Below, piece by piece: positions 8,109 to 16,070 of a DNA stretch of 20,404 nucleotides (positions are counted from its first letter, which is position 1; each line of letters opens with the position of its first letter). The notes under the pieces are model-generated. The model had not been told where the DNA came from, did no database searches, and worked only from the letters and a program-made list of their open reading frames with translations. The translations under genes and the position numbers were made by a program. Origin of the DNA: Intrasporangium_A sp039812505 (GTDB lineage: Bacteria; Actinomycetota; Actinomycetes; Actinomycetales; Dermatophilaceae); contig NZ_JBDIAQ010000061.1 in assembly GCF_039812505.1 (NCBI RefSeq), forward strand, positions 1-20,404. Reading direction: 5' to 3'.

Positions 8109-8118
8109 GTGACGTCAC
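8109..8118. promoter_or_regulatory. Perfect 10-bp palindrome upstream of the NfeD/SPFH pair
   Basis: GTGACGTCAC is a perfect palindrome 36 bp before the NfeD start. It lies just after CAGAAT (8101-8106), which could be a -10 box, so it would overlap the transcription start region. This is compatible with an operator, but with a single site chance cannot be excluded. Confidence 0.3.
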
Positions 8119-8154
8119 ACCGACTCGGCTCCACGACAGAAGGATGGATGCGGC

Positions 8155-8640
8155 GTGTTCGAGGGACATGGCTGGCTGGTCTGGCTAGGCGTCGCCCTGG
8201 CGCTCGTCGCGATAGAGGCCGTGACGGTGGACTTCACGTTCCTCATGCTCGCCGGGGGCGCGGTCGGCGGCGCGGTGGCGGCCGCCTTCGGGGCCTCGTT
8301 CGCGGTGCAGGCCGTCGTCGGCGCCATCGTCGCGGTCGTCCTGCTGGCCACCGTCCGGCCGTGGCTGAAGCACCGCTTCACGCCCGCGCAGCGCGAGAAG
8401 ATGGGAGCCGAGGCCAACATCGGGCGCTCGGCCTACGTGATCGACCGGGTGACCCAGTCCGGGGGGCGGGTCAAGCTGGCCGGCGAGACCTGGAGCGCCC
8501 GTACCCTCGGCTCGAGCATCGAGCCGGGTGAGGAGGTCGTCGTCGAGTCCATCGACGGCGCGACGGCGATCGTGAGCCGCGCCCAGATCGGCGGGGTGCC
8601 CGATCACACCGACATCGGCGGACCGACCGGTTCGCAGTGA
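8155..8640 (+). CDS. NfeD-family membrane protein
   Basis: The 161-residue protein has about three hydrophobic segments in residues 8-68 and then a soluble small beta-barrel (OB-fold) domain at about 87-145 (GRSAYVIDRV, GRVKLAGETWSARTL, GEEVVVESIDG). This is the short NfeD1b form, which lacks the protease domain. It normally pairs with the stomatin-like protein encoded next door; together they are thought to organise membrane microdomains. Mycobacteria have a comparable adjacent pair (Rv1487/Rv1488). The GTG at 8155 follows AAGGA by about 10 nt and begins the first hydrophobic segment correctly. The SPFH gene follows after 55 bp, so the two are probably co-transcribed. Confidence 0.9.
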   Translation: MFEGHGWLVWLGVALALVAIEAVTVDFTFLMLAGGAVGGAVAAAFGASFAVQAVVGAIVAVVLLATVRPWLKHRFTPAQREKMGAEANIGRSAYVIDRVTQSGGRVKLAGETWSARTLGSSIEPGEEVVVESIDGATAIVSRAQIGGVPDHTDIGGPTGSQ

Positions 8641-8695
8641 CACGCGGCGCGCGCCAACCCGGGTGCCGCGCCCAAGACAGGGAAGGTCAACGACC

Positions 8696-9871
8696 GTGGA
8701 CCCAGTTCTGATCATCGCGTTGCTCGTCATCGTGGTGGCCCTCATCATCGTGCTGCGCACGGTGCGGATCGTGCCCCAGCAGACGGCCCAGATCGTCGAA
8801 CGGCTCGGCAGCTACAACAAGACGCTGACGGCGGGCATCCACTTCCTCGTGCCGTTCGTCGACAAGGTGCGGGCCAACATCGACCTGCGTGAACAGGTCG
8901 TGACCTTCCCGCCGCAGCCGGTGATCACGTCGGACAACCTGGTGGTCAGCATCGACACCGTCATCTACTACTCCGTCATCGACGCGAAGGCCGCGGTCTA
9001 CGAGATCGCCAACTTCATCCAGGGCATCGAGCAGCTGACCGTCACGACGCTGCGCAACGTCATCGGCTCGCTCGACCTGGAGCAGACCCTGACGAGCCGG
9101 GACCAGATCAACGGCCAGCTGCGCGGCGTGCTCGACGAGGCCACCGGCAAGTGGGGCATCCGGGTCAACCGGGTCGAGCTGAAGGCGATCGACCCGCCGG
9201 CCTCGGTGCAGGACTCGATGGAGAAGCAGATGCGCGCCGAGCGGGACCGCCGCGCCGCGATCCTGACCGCCGAGGGCGTCAAGCAGTCCGCGATCCTGAC
9301 CGCCGAGGGCGAGAAGCAGAGCCAGATCCTGCGGGCCGAGGGCTCGGCACAGGCCCGCATCCTCGAGGCCCAGGGCCAGTCGCGCGCCATCCAGCAGGTC
9401 TTCTCGGCGATCCACCGCGGCCGGCCGACCCAGAAGCTGCTCGCCTACCAGTACCTGCAGGTGCTGCCGCAGATCGCCCGCGGGGACAGCAACAAGATGT
9501 GGATCGTCCCGTCCGAGCTGACCGACGCGCTGCGCGGGATCGGCGGCATGCTCGGCGGCACGGAGCAGGCCGGGTCGGTCGTGGACGACGAGGGTCCCTG
9601 GGTCGAGACCGGGGTTCCCGACGACGACGCGTTCGCCGAGACGGTCCTCGAGGACCCTGCCAAGGCGCTGGCCGAGGCCCGCGGCCAGGCCGCCCAGGCC
9701 AGTGCAGAGTCGACCGAGCACGCCTCGCCGGTCAGCCGGCAGCAGCCGCCGATCCGCCCGCCGGCCGACCAGGTGCCCCCGCCCCCGGCGCGGCCGGCGC
9801 TGCTGCCCGACCAGCCCCCGGCGGCACCGGTGGACGGGCCGGACGAGGGTGGCGCCACCGGCAACCGCTGA
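8696..9871 (+). CDS. SPFH/stomatin-like (band 7) membrane protein
   Basis: This 391-residue protein has one N-terminal membrane helix (3-20), an SPFH/band 7 domain (about 22-175; PQQTAQIVERLG, GIHFLVPFVD, ELKAIDPP), and then four near-identical 11-residue helical repeats (about 187-230; units such as AILTAEGVKQS, AILTAEGEKQS, QILRAEGSAQA, RILEAQGQSRA). A conserved YLQVLPQIA segment and a low-complexity proline/alanine-rich tail (about 325-391) complete it. Such proteins form large membrane rings with NfeD partners. The GTG at 8696 has GGGAAGG about 9 nt upstream and directly precedes the membrane helix; an upstream in-frame GTG (8663) would add charged residues with no ribosome site. Its partner NfeD lies immediately upstream. 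Confidence 0.93.
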   Translation: MDPVLIIALLVIVVALIIVLRTVRIVPQQTAQIVERLGSYNKTLTAGIHFLVPFVDKVRANIDLREQVVTFPPQPVITSDNLVVSIDTVIYYSVIDAKAAVYEIANFIQGIEQLTVTTLRNVIGSLDLEQTLTSRDQINGQLRGVLDEATGKWGIRVNRVELKAIDPPASVQDSMEKQMRAERDRRAAILTAEGVKQSAILTAEGEKQSQILRAEGSAQARILEAQGQSRAIQQVFSAIHRGRPTQKLLAYQYLQVLPQIARGDSNKMWIVPSELTDALRGIGGMLGGTEQAGSVVDDEGPWVETGVPDDDAFAETVLEDPAKALAEARGQAAQASAESTEHASPVSRQQPPIRPPADQVPPPPARPALLPDQPPAAPVDGPDEGGATGNR

Positions 9872-9893
9872 GCCGCCACCCGGCCGTCGACAG

Positions 9894-9899
9894 TAGGGT
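9894..9899 (+). promoter_or_regulatory. -10-like element for the leaderless TauE/SafE gene
   Basis: TAGGGT is followed by 6 nt (GACCGG) and the GTG at 9906. No Shine-Dalgarno is present. This suggests the permease has its own promoter although it lies only 34 bp after the SPFH stop. Confidence 0.55.
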
Positions 9900-9905
9900 G
9901 ACCGG

Positions 9906-10673
9906 GTGTCCGTCTGGTCCGCGCTCGCGATCGCGCTGGCCGGCGTCGGCGCCGGCACCATCAACGCGATCGTCGGCTCGGGCACCCTGCTCACCTTCCC
10001 CACGCTGCTGTTCTTCGGCATCAACCCCCTGACGGCGAACGTGTCGAACAACCTCGGGATCGTCGCGGGCGGAGTCACCGGGTCGTGGGGCTACCGGCAC
10101 GAGCTGACCGGCCAGGGTCCGACGCTGCGCCGGCTCATGCCGCTCTCGCTCGTCGGATCGGTCGTCGGGGCGGCCCTGCTGCTCGTGCTGCCGTCATCCG
10201 CGTTCGACGCGATCGTCCCGGTGCTGATCCTGCTGGGGGTCGTGCTGGTCGTGCTCGGGCCGCGCATCCAGGGCCGGGTCAGGCGCGGCGCGGACGAGCC
10301 GCAACCTCGCTGGCACGCCCCGGCGATGGCGGTCGGGGTGCTGCTGGCCGGGATGTACGGCGGGTACTTCGGGGCGGCGCAGGGCGTGCTGCTGATGGGC
10401 ATCCTCAGCGTGCTCTCCAGCGAGCCGCTGCAGCGGCTCAACGGCTACAAGAACGTGCTGACGCTGGTCGCCAACCTCGTCGCGGCCGTCGTCTTCCTGC
10501 TGTTCGCCCGGGAGCACATCGACTGGCTCGTGGTCGTCCTCATCGCGGTCGGTTCCTTCTGCGGGGGCATCATCGGTGCGCGCATCGGCCGGCGGTTCCC
10601 GCCGAACGTCCTGCGCGCGATCATCGTGGTCATCGGCGTGGTCGCGATCGTCAAGCTCGTCTGGTTCCCCTGA
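9906..10673 (+). CDS. TauE/SafE family sulfite/organic anion permease
   Basis: This is a 255-residue integral membrane protein with about eight helices in two related halves, as in TauE/SafE (DUF81) proteins. The first half begins GVGAGTINAIVGSGTLLTFP and contains NNLGIVAGG. The second has AGMYGGYFGAAQGVLLM and LNGYKNVLTLVANLVAA. Short members of this family are thought to export or import small sulfur-containing or carboxylic anions; the substrate is not evident and no sulfur-metabolism genes lie nearby. The GTG at 9906 is chosen for its TAGGGT element 6 nt upstream and because the first helix starts immediately. Confidence 0.92.
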   Translation: MSVWSALAIALAGVGAGTINAIVGSGTLLTFPTLLFFGINPLTANVSNNLGIVAGGVTGSWGYRHELTGQGPTLRRLMPLSLVGSVVGAALLLVLPSSAFDAIVPVLILLGVVLVVLGPRIQGRVRRGADEPQPRWHAPAMAVGVLLAGMYGGYFGAAQGVLLMGILSVLSSEPLQRLNGYKNVLTLVANLVAAVVFLLFAREHIDWLVVVLIAVGSFCGGIIGARIGRRFPPNVLRAIIVVIGVVAIVKLVWFP

Positions 10674-10742
10674 CCGGCCCGTGGACGTATGACGTGTGCC
10701 GGGTCGGGTGGGCAGCCACCGGTCCTGCCGAGCAGGGAGGAC

Positions 10743-10748
10743 TAGCCT
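10743..10748 (+). promoter_or_regulatory. -10-like element for the leaderless RNA methyltransferase gene
   Basis: TAGCCT is followed by 7 nt (GTGGGCC) and the GTG at 10756. Small hairpins just upstream (GGTGG-gcag-CCACC at 10707-10720; CCTGC-cga-GCAGG at 10724-10736) could end transcription of the TauE gene but lack T-runs. Confidence 0.45.
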
Positions 10749-10755
10749 GTGGGCC

Positions 10756-11592
10756 GTGCCCGTGCGCGTGTCCGACCCGGCCGACCCCCGCCTGACCGAC
10801 TACGTGGCGCTGACCGACGTGGCCCTGCGGCGGCGGACGGAGCCCGAGCGAGGGCTCTACATCGCCGAGAGCGAGAAGGTCATCCGGCGGGCCCTGGCGG
10901 CCGGCCACCGGCCGCGGTCCTACCTGATGGCCGAACGCTGGCTCACCGACCTCGCCGACGTCGTCGCGCGGGCCGAGGCCCGGGGGGTGCCGGTCTTCGT
11001 CGGGGAGCACGACGTCATCGAGGCGCTGACCGGCTTCCACCTGCACCGCGGCGCCCTGGCCGCGATGCACCGCCCGCCGCTGCCCCCCGTGGGCGACCTC
11101 GTCCGCGGGGCACGGCGGGTCGTGGTGCTCGAGGACGTCGTGGACCACACGAACGTGGGCGCGGTGTTCCGCAGCGCGGCAGCCCTCGGCGTGGACGCCG
11201 TGCTGGTGACACCCCGCTGCGCCGACCCCTTGTACCGCCGCTCGGTCCGGGTCTCGATGGGCACCGTCTTCCAGGTGCCGTGGACCCGGATCGACCCGTG
11301 GCCGGCCGGTGTGGACCTGCTGCACCGGGCCGGCTTCACCGTGGCCGCGATGTCGCTCGCGCCCGGCTCCGTCGGCCTCGACGACCTCGCGCGCCGCCCT
11401 CCCGAGCGGCTCGCGCTCGTGCTCGGCACCGAGGGCGACGGGCTGCGTCCCCGCACCGTCGCGTCGGCCGACCTCACGGTGCGCATCCCGATGGCGGCGG
11501 GGGTGGACTCGCTGAACGTCGCGGCGGCCTCGGCGGTGGCCTGCTGGGCGCTACGGGTCCCTTGTCCGGACCCGGTGCACCCCATACGGTGA
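10756..11592 (+). CDS. SpoU/TrmH-family rRNA/tRNA 2'-O-methyltransferase
   Basis: The 278-residue protein has an N-terminal substrate-binding region (about 1-110, with YIAESEKVIRRAL typical of the family) and a C-terminal SPOUT knotted domain. The three SpoU motifs are present: motif 1 VDHTNVGAVFRSAAALG, motif 2 LALVLGTEGDGL and motif 3 IPMAAGVDSLNVAAA. It should transfer a methyl group from SAM to a ribose 2'-O in structured RNA; which RNA is not determinable here (23S rRNA is common for this subgroup). The GTG at 10756 sits 7 nt after TAGCCT, with no ribosome site. The BudC-like gene follows 35 bp downstream with a strong ribosome site of its own. Confidence 0.93.
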   Translation: MPVRVSDPADPRLTDYVALTDVALRRRTEPERGLYIAESEKVIRRALAAGHRPRSYLMAERWLTDLADVVARAEARGVPVFVGEHDVIEALTGFHLHRGALAAMHRPPLPPVGDLVRGARRVVVLEDVVDHTNVGAVFRSAAALGVDAVLVTPRCADPLYRRSVRVSMGTVFQVPWTRIDPWPAGVDLLHRAGFTVAAMSLAPGSVGLDDLARRPPERLALVLGTEGDGLRPRTVASADLTVRIPMAAGVDSLNVAAASAVACWALRVPCPDPVHPIR

Positions 11593-11627
11593 ACCGCATC
11601 ATCCCCGGCAGGTGAAGGAGCCCGACG

Positions 11628-12404
11628 ATGAGCAACGTCCATGTCACCGGCGCCGCACGCGGCATCGGCCAGGCGATCGCCCTGCGGCTCGCGCAGGACG
11701 GGCACCGGGTGGCGGTGTCCGACCTCGAGTCCATGCGCGGTGCCCTCGAGGACACCCGGAACGAGCTGCCCGAGGTGGCCGCCGGTGGCCACGTGGCGCT
11801 CACCGGCGACGTCTCGGACCCGGCCTCGGTGCGCGCCCTCGTCCACGACACCGCGCAGCAGCTGGGCTCGCTGGACGTCATGGTGGCCAACGCCGGGATC
11901 GCCCAGACGAAGGCACTGCTGGACGTCTCGCCCGAGGAGTACGACCAGGTGCACCGGGTCAACGGCCGCGGCGTCTTCCTGTGCTACACCGAGGCGGCCC
12001 GGCAGATGATCGCGCAGGGAACCGGCGGCAAGATCATCGGTGCCGCCTCCATCGCCGCGCACAAGGGCTTCCCGTTGCTCGGGGTGTACTGCTCGAGCAA
12101 GTTCGCCGTCCGGGCGCTCACCCAGGCCGCCGCCCAGGAGTGGGCGCCGCACGGCATCACCGTCAACGCCTACTGTCCCGGGATCGTCGAGACGAGCATG
12201 TGGGAGCAGATCGACGCCGACCTCGGCGCGATCAACCACGTCGGCAAGGGCGAGTCCATGGCGGCGATGGCGGCCGGGATCACCCTCGGTCGGGTGTCCA
12301 CCGGCGCGGACGTGGCCAAGCTCGTCTCCTACCTGGCCGGACCGGACTCCGACTACATGACCGGACAGTCCGTGCTGGTCGACGGGGGCATGCTCTTCAT
12401 CTGA
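11628..12404 (+). CDS. budC: Acetoin reductase / 2,3-butanediol dehydrogenase (SDR)
   Basis: This 258-residue classical short-chain dehydrogenase should interconvert acetoin (or diacetyl) and 2,3-butanediol with NAD(H). It has the cofactor motif TGAARGIG (7-14), D32 at the end of strand 2 (favouring NAD over NADP), NAG (88-90), N112, and the catalytic S141-Y154-K158 with standard spacing. Characteristic BudC segments are present near the C-terminus: YCPGIVETSMWEQID, ITLGRVS, VSYLAGPDSDYMTGQS and DGGMLF. These are close to the Klebsiella-type enzyme as I recall it. The ATG at 11628 has GAAGGAG 7 nt upstream. Acetolactate synthase and decarboxylase are not in the window, so its role may be acetoin use or redox balance. 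Confidence 0.9.
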   Translation: MSNVHVTGAARGIGQAIALRLAQDGHRVAVSDLESMRGALEDTRNELPEVAAGGHVALTGDVSDPASVRALVHDTAQQLGSLDVMVANAGIAQTKALLDVSPEEYDQVHRVNGRGVFLCYTEAARQMIAQGTGGKIIGAASIAAHKGFPLLGVYCSSKFAVRALTQAAAQEWAPHGITVNAYCPGIVETSMWEQIDADLGAINHVGKGESMAAMAAGITLGRVSTGADVAKLVSYLAGPDSDYMTGQSVLVDGGMLFI

Positions 12405-12507
12405 CGCGCCGGACACCCGCCGGTCGCCGCATGCCGGACCGGTGACAGGTCCGTGAGAGGCGCACCACGCATCCTCGCAGGTGAGTCGAACCACTGGAGG
12501 CGGCGTG

Positions 12508-13128
12508 ATGATCGAGCAGGCGGGGTGCCTGGCCGGGACGAGCGTGGTGCGTGCGTTGACCCCCGGCGACACGGAGACGGTTGGCCAGGTGGTGGGCCGG
12601 ATGTCGGAGCGCTCGGTGTACCTGAGGTTCCACGCCGGCCTGGGAGGTGGGCTGAAGCCGCGGATGGCCGCTGCGCTGGCGCGGGTCGCACCGGGCTCCC
12701 GAGCGGTGCTGGTGGCCGACGTCGACGGCGTGCCGGTCGGGTTGGCACACGTGGCCCGGCTGGTGGACGGGTCGCAGGCCGAGGTGGCGCTCGCGGTGGC
12801 CGACGCATGGCAAGGCCGGGGAGTCGGCCGGCACCTGGCGATGGCGGCCGCGCAGGTGGCTCACGGGTGGGGCGTGCCGTGCCTGGTGGCGGTGGTGCTG
12901 CCGGAGCACCGGTCGCTGCGGGGCTGGCTCCAGCGGCTCGGCGCGGTGGCCGACCCGGACGACCTCGCCACGCTGCGCATCCCGCTTGCAGCCGCCGTGC
13001 GGACGGCGCTCGGTCCGAGGACCGTGACGGACGGTGCCACTGTGCTTCAATGGCACGGTGCAGGTCCGGGTGCTCGGTCCGGTCGGGGTACGGCTCGGGG
13101 AGGCTGGTCCGGTCGCGCCGCGGGGTGA
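12508..13128 (+). CDS. GNAT-family N-acetyltransferase
   Basis: The 206-residue protein carries the acetyl-CoA-binding motif A region (VALAVADAWQGRGVGRHLAMAA; QGRGVG at 102-107). An N-terminal SERSVYLRFHAG segment resembles the (S)pESxYLRFF motif of Pat/AcuA-like protein lysine acetyltransferase domains; that similarity is from memory and weak. The substrate is unknown. The ATG at 12508 has GGAGG 7 nt upstream; a GTG one codon earlier is too close to that site. Its last 71 bp overlap the SARP-type regulator in another frame, and the final 25 or so residues (Gly/Arg-rich) look like unconstrained tail, so the overlap probably shaped the C-terminus. Confidence 0.85.
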   Translation: MIEQAGCLAGTSVVRALTPGDTETVGQVVGRMSERSVYLRFHAGLGGGLKPRMAAALARVAPGSRAVLVADVDGVPVGLAHVARLVDGSQAEVALAVADAWQGRGVGRHLAMAAAQVAHGWGVPCLVAVVLPEHRSLRGWLQRLGAVADPDDLATLRIPLAAAVRTALGPRTVTDGATVLQWHGAGPGARSGRGTARGGWSGRAAG

Positions 13129-15991
13129 GCGGCCGCGCGAGGTGCTCGCGGTGCTGTGCATCCGTCGCGGACGGCCGACACCCGCCGCAACGATCCTGGA
13201 CCTCGTCTGGGACGACGCCGCGCCGATGCTGGATGTCGGCGTGGTGCACACCGTGGTGGGCCGGTTGCGCCGGCAGTTCGGCGCGGACCTGGTGCACCGG
13301 ACGGATGCCGGGTACCTGCTGGGGTCCGGCGCAGCCCTGGACACGGACCGGTTCGACGAGCTCGCCGGGGCGCTGCGCACGGCCCCGGCCGAGGACCCCC
13401 TCGGGCGGCGGGAGCGGCTGTGCCGGGAGGCGCTCGCCCTCTGGGCGGGTGACACCGCCTACGACGGGGTACGCGAGGAGCTGGTCCGGCCCGAGCGGGT
13501 GCGGCTGGCCGAGCTGCGCCGGGCCGTCCGGATGGACCTCGCGTCGGGCCTGCTCGACGCGGGTGCCCGGCCGGAGTCGCCGGGGGCCACCGCGGAGGCG
13601 CTCTCGCTGGCCCAGGACCTGCTGGCGGCCAACCCCGTCGACGAGGATGCCGCCGTGCTGTGCATGCGGGCGGCATACCGGCTGGGTCGGGCCGGCCACG
13701 CGCTGCGCGTGTTCGACACCCTCAGGCGCACCCTGCGGGCCGAGCTCGGGATCGACCCGGGTGTCGCGGCCCGGAAGGTACACGCCCGGATCCTGGCGCA
13801 GGACGCGACCCTGGACGGCGTCGGGCACCGGGACAGCCCGGGCGGACGTCGGTTGCCGGTACCGGTCTCGCCCACCGTCGGCCGGGAACGTGAGCGGTCC
13901 GAGGTCCTCGGCGCGCTCCGCGCCGGTCGTCGTCTGGTGACAGTCACGGGACCGGCGGGCGTCGGGAAGTCCCGGATGCTGGCGGACGTGGGCGCGGCCC
14001 TGCCGTCGGGCACCCCCGTCGCGCACGTCTCCGTGGGCGCGCACACCCGGCAGTCCGCGCCCGACCTGGCCGGCGCCCTGGCGGTCACCTCGGGTGTCCC
14101 CCTGGGCGGTGCCGACGCCGTCGCCGCGCTGGTGCGCTCACTGCGTTCCCGGCAGCTCGTCGTCCTGGTCGACGAGGCGGAATGGGCACCCGAAGCGACC
14201 GCGACCCTCGCCTCCGCCGTCCTGGGGGGCGCCCCGATGGTGCAGCTGGTCGTGGCCTCACGAGTCCCGCTGAACGTGCTCGGCGAGCGGCTGGTGGAGC
14301 TGGCGCCGCTTCCGCTGCCCGACCCGGCGGGACCGGTGGAGTCGCTGCGGTCCTGTGCCGCCGTGCGGCTGCTGCTGGAGCGGCTCGTCGATCGTGGCGT
14401 GGCACCCGACCCGGATCCGACCGCGTGGTCGGCGCAGGAGCTGCGCGCCGTGGCCGGGGCGGTGGTCCGGCTGGACGGGCTGCCCCTGGCGATCGAGCTG
14501 CTCGCCGCTGCGGCCGGGGCCGAGCCGGGCCGGGAGCTGGGCGACCTGCTACGGGTCGAACGACCACTCGAGCTGCGCTCGACCGACCGGGGGCGCGAGG
14601 AGCGCCACGAGTCGCTGCGCGGAGCCCTCGCGTGGAGTGTCGGACGGCTCGACCCCGACACCAGGGCGGTCCTGGCCCGGTTGTCCGTCTTCGCCGGGCG
14701 GTTCAGCGCGGCCGCGGCCAGGGGCGTCGTCGACTACCCCCCTGCCGATGTCGACCGGGCCGTGCAGCACCTGGCCGGGCAACACCTGGTGGGAGTCGAG
14801 CGGGTCTGCGACAGGGTCTACTTCAGGCTGCTGCGCACGGTGCGGGAGCTGGCCCGGGAGGAGCTCGTCGGGGCCGGACACGAGCAGTCCGCCCTGCTCC
14901 GGCACCAGGCCTGGTTCGCGGGCATGTGGCGCGACGCACCGTTGTCCGACGGGCTCGTCGAACACGTCGGTGACCACTACGACGACTACCTCGAGGCCAT
15001 GACGGGTGCGCTGGGCCGCGGCGCGGACGACGTCGCTGCCGACATCGCCACGACGCTGTGTCGCCGATGGCTGTTCATCGAGGCGAGCGGCCCGGGGCAA
15101 AGCTGGACCGGTGCCGTTCTGGAGCGTCGCGGGATCACGGCAGGGCAACGCGCCCGGCTGCAGATCGCTGCGGCCGGGTTCGCCAACCACCTCGACCTCT
15201 CGCCCGAGGGGCACGACCGGATGGTCACGGCCCTGGTCGCAGACCCCGACTGGACCTGCCTGCTGCTGCTCATGGAGGCCATCGCCGCGTACGTGGCCGG
15301 TGACCTCAGCAACGCGTCCACGCGCCTGGCAGAGGCCATGCGGGTGTCGACCGCGGGTGCGCCGCACCACCTGCCGGAGCTCACTGCCACCCGGGCCGTG
15401 GTGGCTGCCGCCGCAGGCGACCACGAGCTGGCCGTGGCCGGCGCCCACCAGGCGCTGGCCCGCGTCGGCGAGTCGCTGTCCGCGGTGCACCAGGTCACCG
15501 TCATCCCGAAGATCGCCCTGGCACTGCTCGATGCGGGCCGGCCGGCCGAGGCGCTCGACCTGCTCGAACGCTCCTGCGGCCAGGCCCACGAACGTTTCGG
15601 CATCGAGCCGACACCCACCACGGCCACCAACGCCGGATGGGCGGCGCTGGCCCTGGACCGGGCCGAGGTCGCCGCCGGGTGGTTCACCCGGGCGCTGGTC
15701 GGACCGCAGGCCTTCGAGGCGCCCGGCGCAGTCGGCGAGGCGGCGGCGGGACTCGGCGCGGCCCGGGCGGAGAGCGACCCGGCGGGTGCCGGTGAGCTGC
15801 TGGAGCTGGGCCTGCTCCTGCTCGAGGAAGCCGGCCAGACCCTGCCCCGGTCGCTGCGCGACCGGATCCGGTCGGCCGCCAGCCGGCTCGGGCCGCCGGC
15901 GACGCGCACCGGCTGGACCCCCGACCTCGCCGTGGTGCGGGTCCGGCAGCTCGCCGCCCGCGCCGGGGCCGGGCACGCTGAAGCCCCGTGA
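13058..15991 (+). CDS. SARP/AfsR-type transcriptional regulator with P-loop NTPase domain
   Basis: This large regulator has 977 residues from the GTG at 13058 (a GTG at 13034 would add eight). The order is an OmpR-like winged helix (about 1-88), a bacterial transcriptional activator (BTAD) helical domain (about 95-250), and an NB-ARC/STAND-type ATPase with Walker A GPAGVGKS (298-305), Walker B LVVLVDEAE (367-375), VASRVPL and GLPLAIELLAA. A long helical, TPR-like C-terminal half follows. There is no LuxR-type helix-turn-helix at the C-terminus. AfsR-like proteins activate target promoters through direct heptamer repeats and are switched by ATP binding. No ribosome site is visible; TTCAAT ends 6 nt before 13058, a weak leaderless-type match. 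The start lies inside the GNAT gene. The adjacent lipid operon is a plausible target, which is inference. Confidence 0.9.
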   Translation: MQVRVLGPVGVRLGEAGPVAPRGERPREVLAVLCIRRGRPTPAATILDLVWDDAAPMLDVGVVHTVVGRLRRQFGADLVHRTDAGYLLGSGAALDTDRFDELAGALRTAPAEDPLGRRERLCREALALWAGDTAYDGVREELVRPERVRLAELRRAVRMDLASGLLDAGARPESPGATAEALSLAQDLLAANPVDEDAAVLCMRAAYRLGRAGHALRVFDTLRRTLRAELGIDPGVAARKVHARILAQDATLDGVGHRDSPGGRRLPVPVSPTVGRERERSEVLGALRAGRRLVTVTGPAGVGKSRMLADVGAALPSGTPVAHVSVGAHTRQSAPDLAGALAVTSGVPLGGADAVAALVRSLRSRQLVVLVDEAEWAPEATATLASAVLGGAPMVQLVVASRVPLNVLGERLVELAPLPLPDPAGPVESLRSCAAVRLLLERLVDRGVAPDPDPTAWSAQELRAVAGAVVRLDGLPLAIELLAAAAGAEPGRELGDLLRVERPLELRSTDRGREERHESLRGALAWSVGRLDPDTRAVLARLSVFAGRFSAAAARGVVDYPPADVDRAVQHLAGQHLVGVERVCDRVYFRLLRTVRELAREELVGAGHEQSALLRHQAWFAGMWRDAPLSDGLVEHVGDHYDDYLEAMTGALGRGADDVAADIATTLCRRWLFIEASGPGQSWTGAVLERRGITAGQRARLQIAAAGFANHLDLSPEGHDRMVTALVADPDWTCLLLLMEAIAAYVAGDLSNASTRLAEAMRVSTAGAPHHLPELTATRAVVAAAAGDHELAVAGAHQALARVGESLSAVHQVTVIPKIALALLDAGRPAEALDLLERSCGQAHERFGIEPTPTTATNAGWAALALDRAEVAAGWFTRALVGPQAFEAPGAVGEAAAGLGAARAESDPAGAGELLELGLLLLEEAGQTLPRSLRDRIRSAASRLGPPATRTGWTPDLAVVRVRQLAARAGAGHAEAP

Positions 15992-16011
15992 CCCGGCCGG
16001 GCCGTCACGCG

Positions 16012-16025
16012 GTCAGTCGTCAGTC
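16012..16025. promoter_or_regulatory. Tandem heptamer repeat between the regulator and the lipid operon
   Basis: GTCAGTC occurs twice back to back, upstream of a -10-like hexamer at 16051. SARP-type proteins bind direct heptamer repeats near the -35 region, although their usual repeat period is about 11 or 22 bp, not 7. A short hairpin (GGGTC-tgtccg-GACCC, 16030-16045) follows. The regulatory role is a guess. Confidence 0.25.
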
Positions 16026-16050
16026 AGCAGGGTCTGTCCGGACCCGGCGT

Positions 16051-16056
16051 TACGCT
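16051..16056 (+). promoter_or_regulatory. Candidate -10 box of the GT28-acyltransferase operon
   Basis: TACGCT is identical to the hexamer before glgA and lies 15 bp before the 15-bp repeat array. If used, transcription would start near 16063 and the whole minisatellite would form the mRNA leader. No clear -35 box is seen. Confidence 0.35.
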
Positions 16057-16070
16057 GGTTGGAGGCGGAC

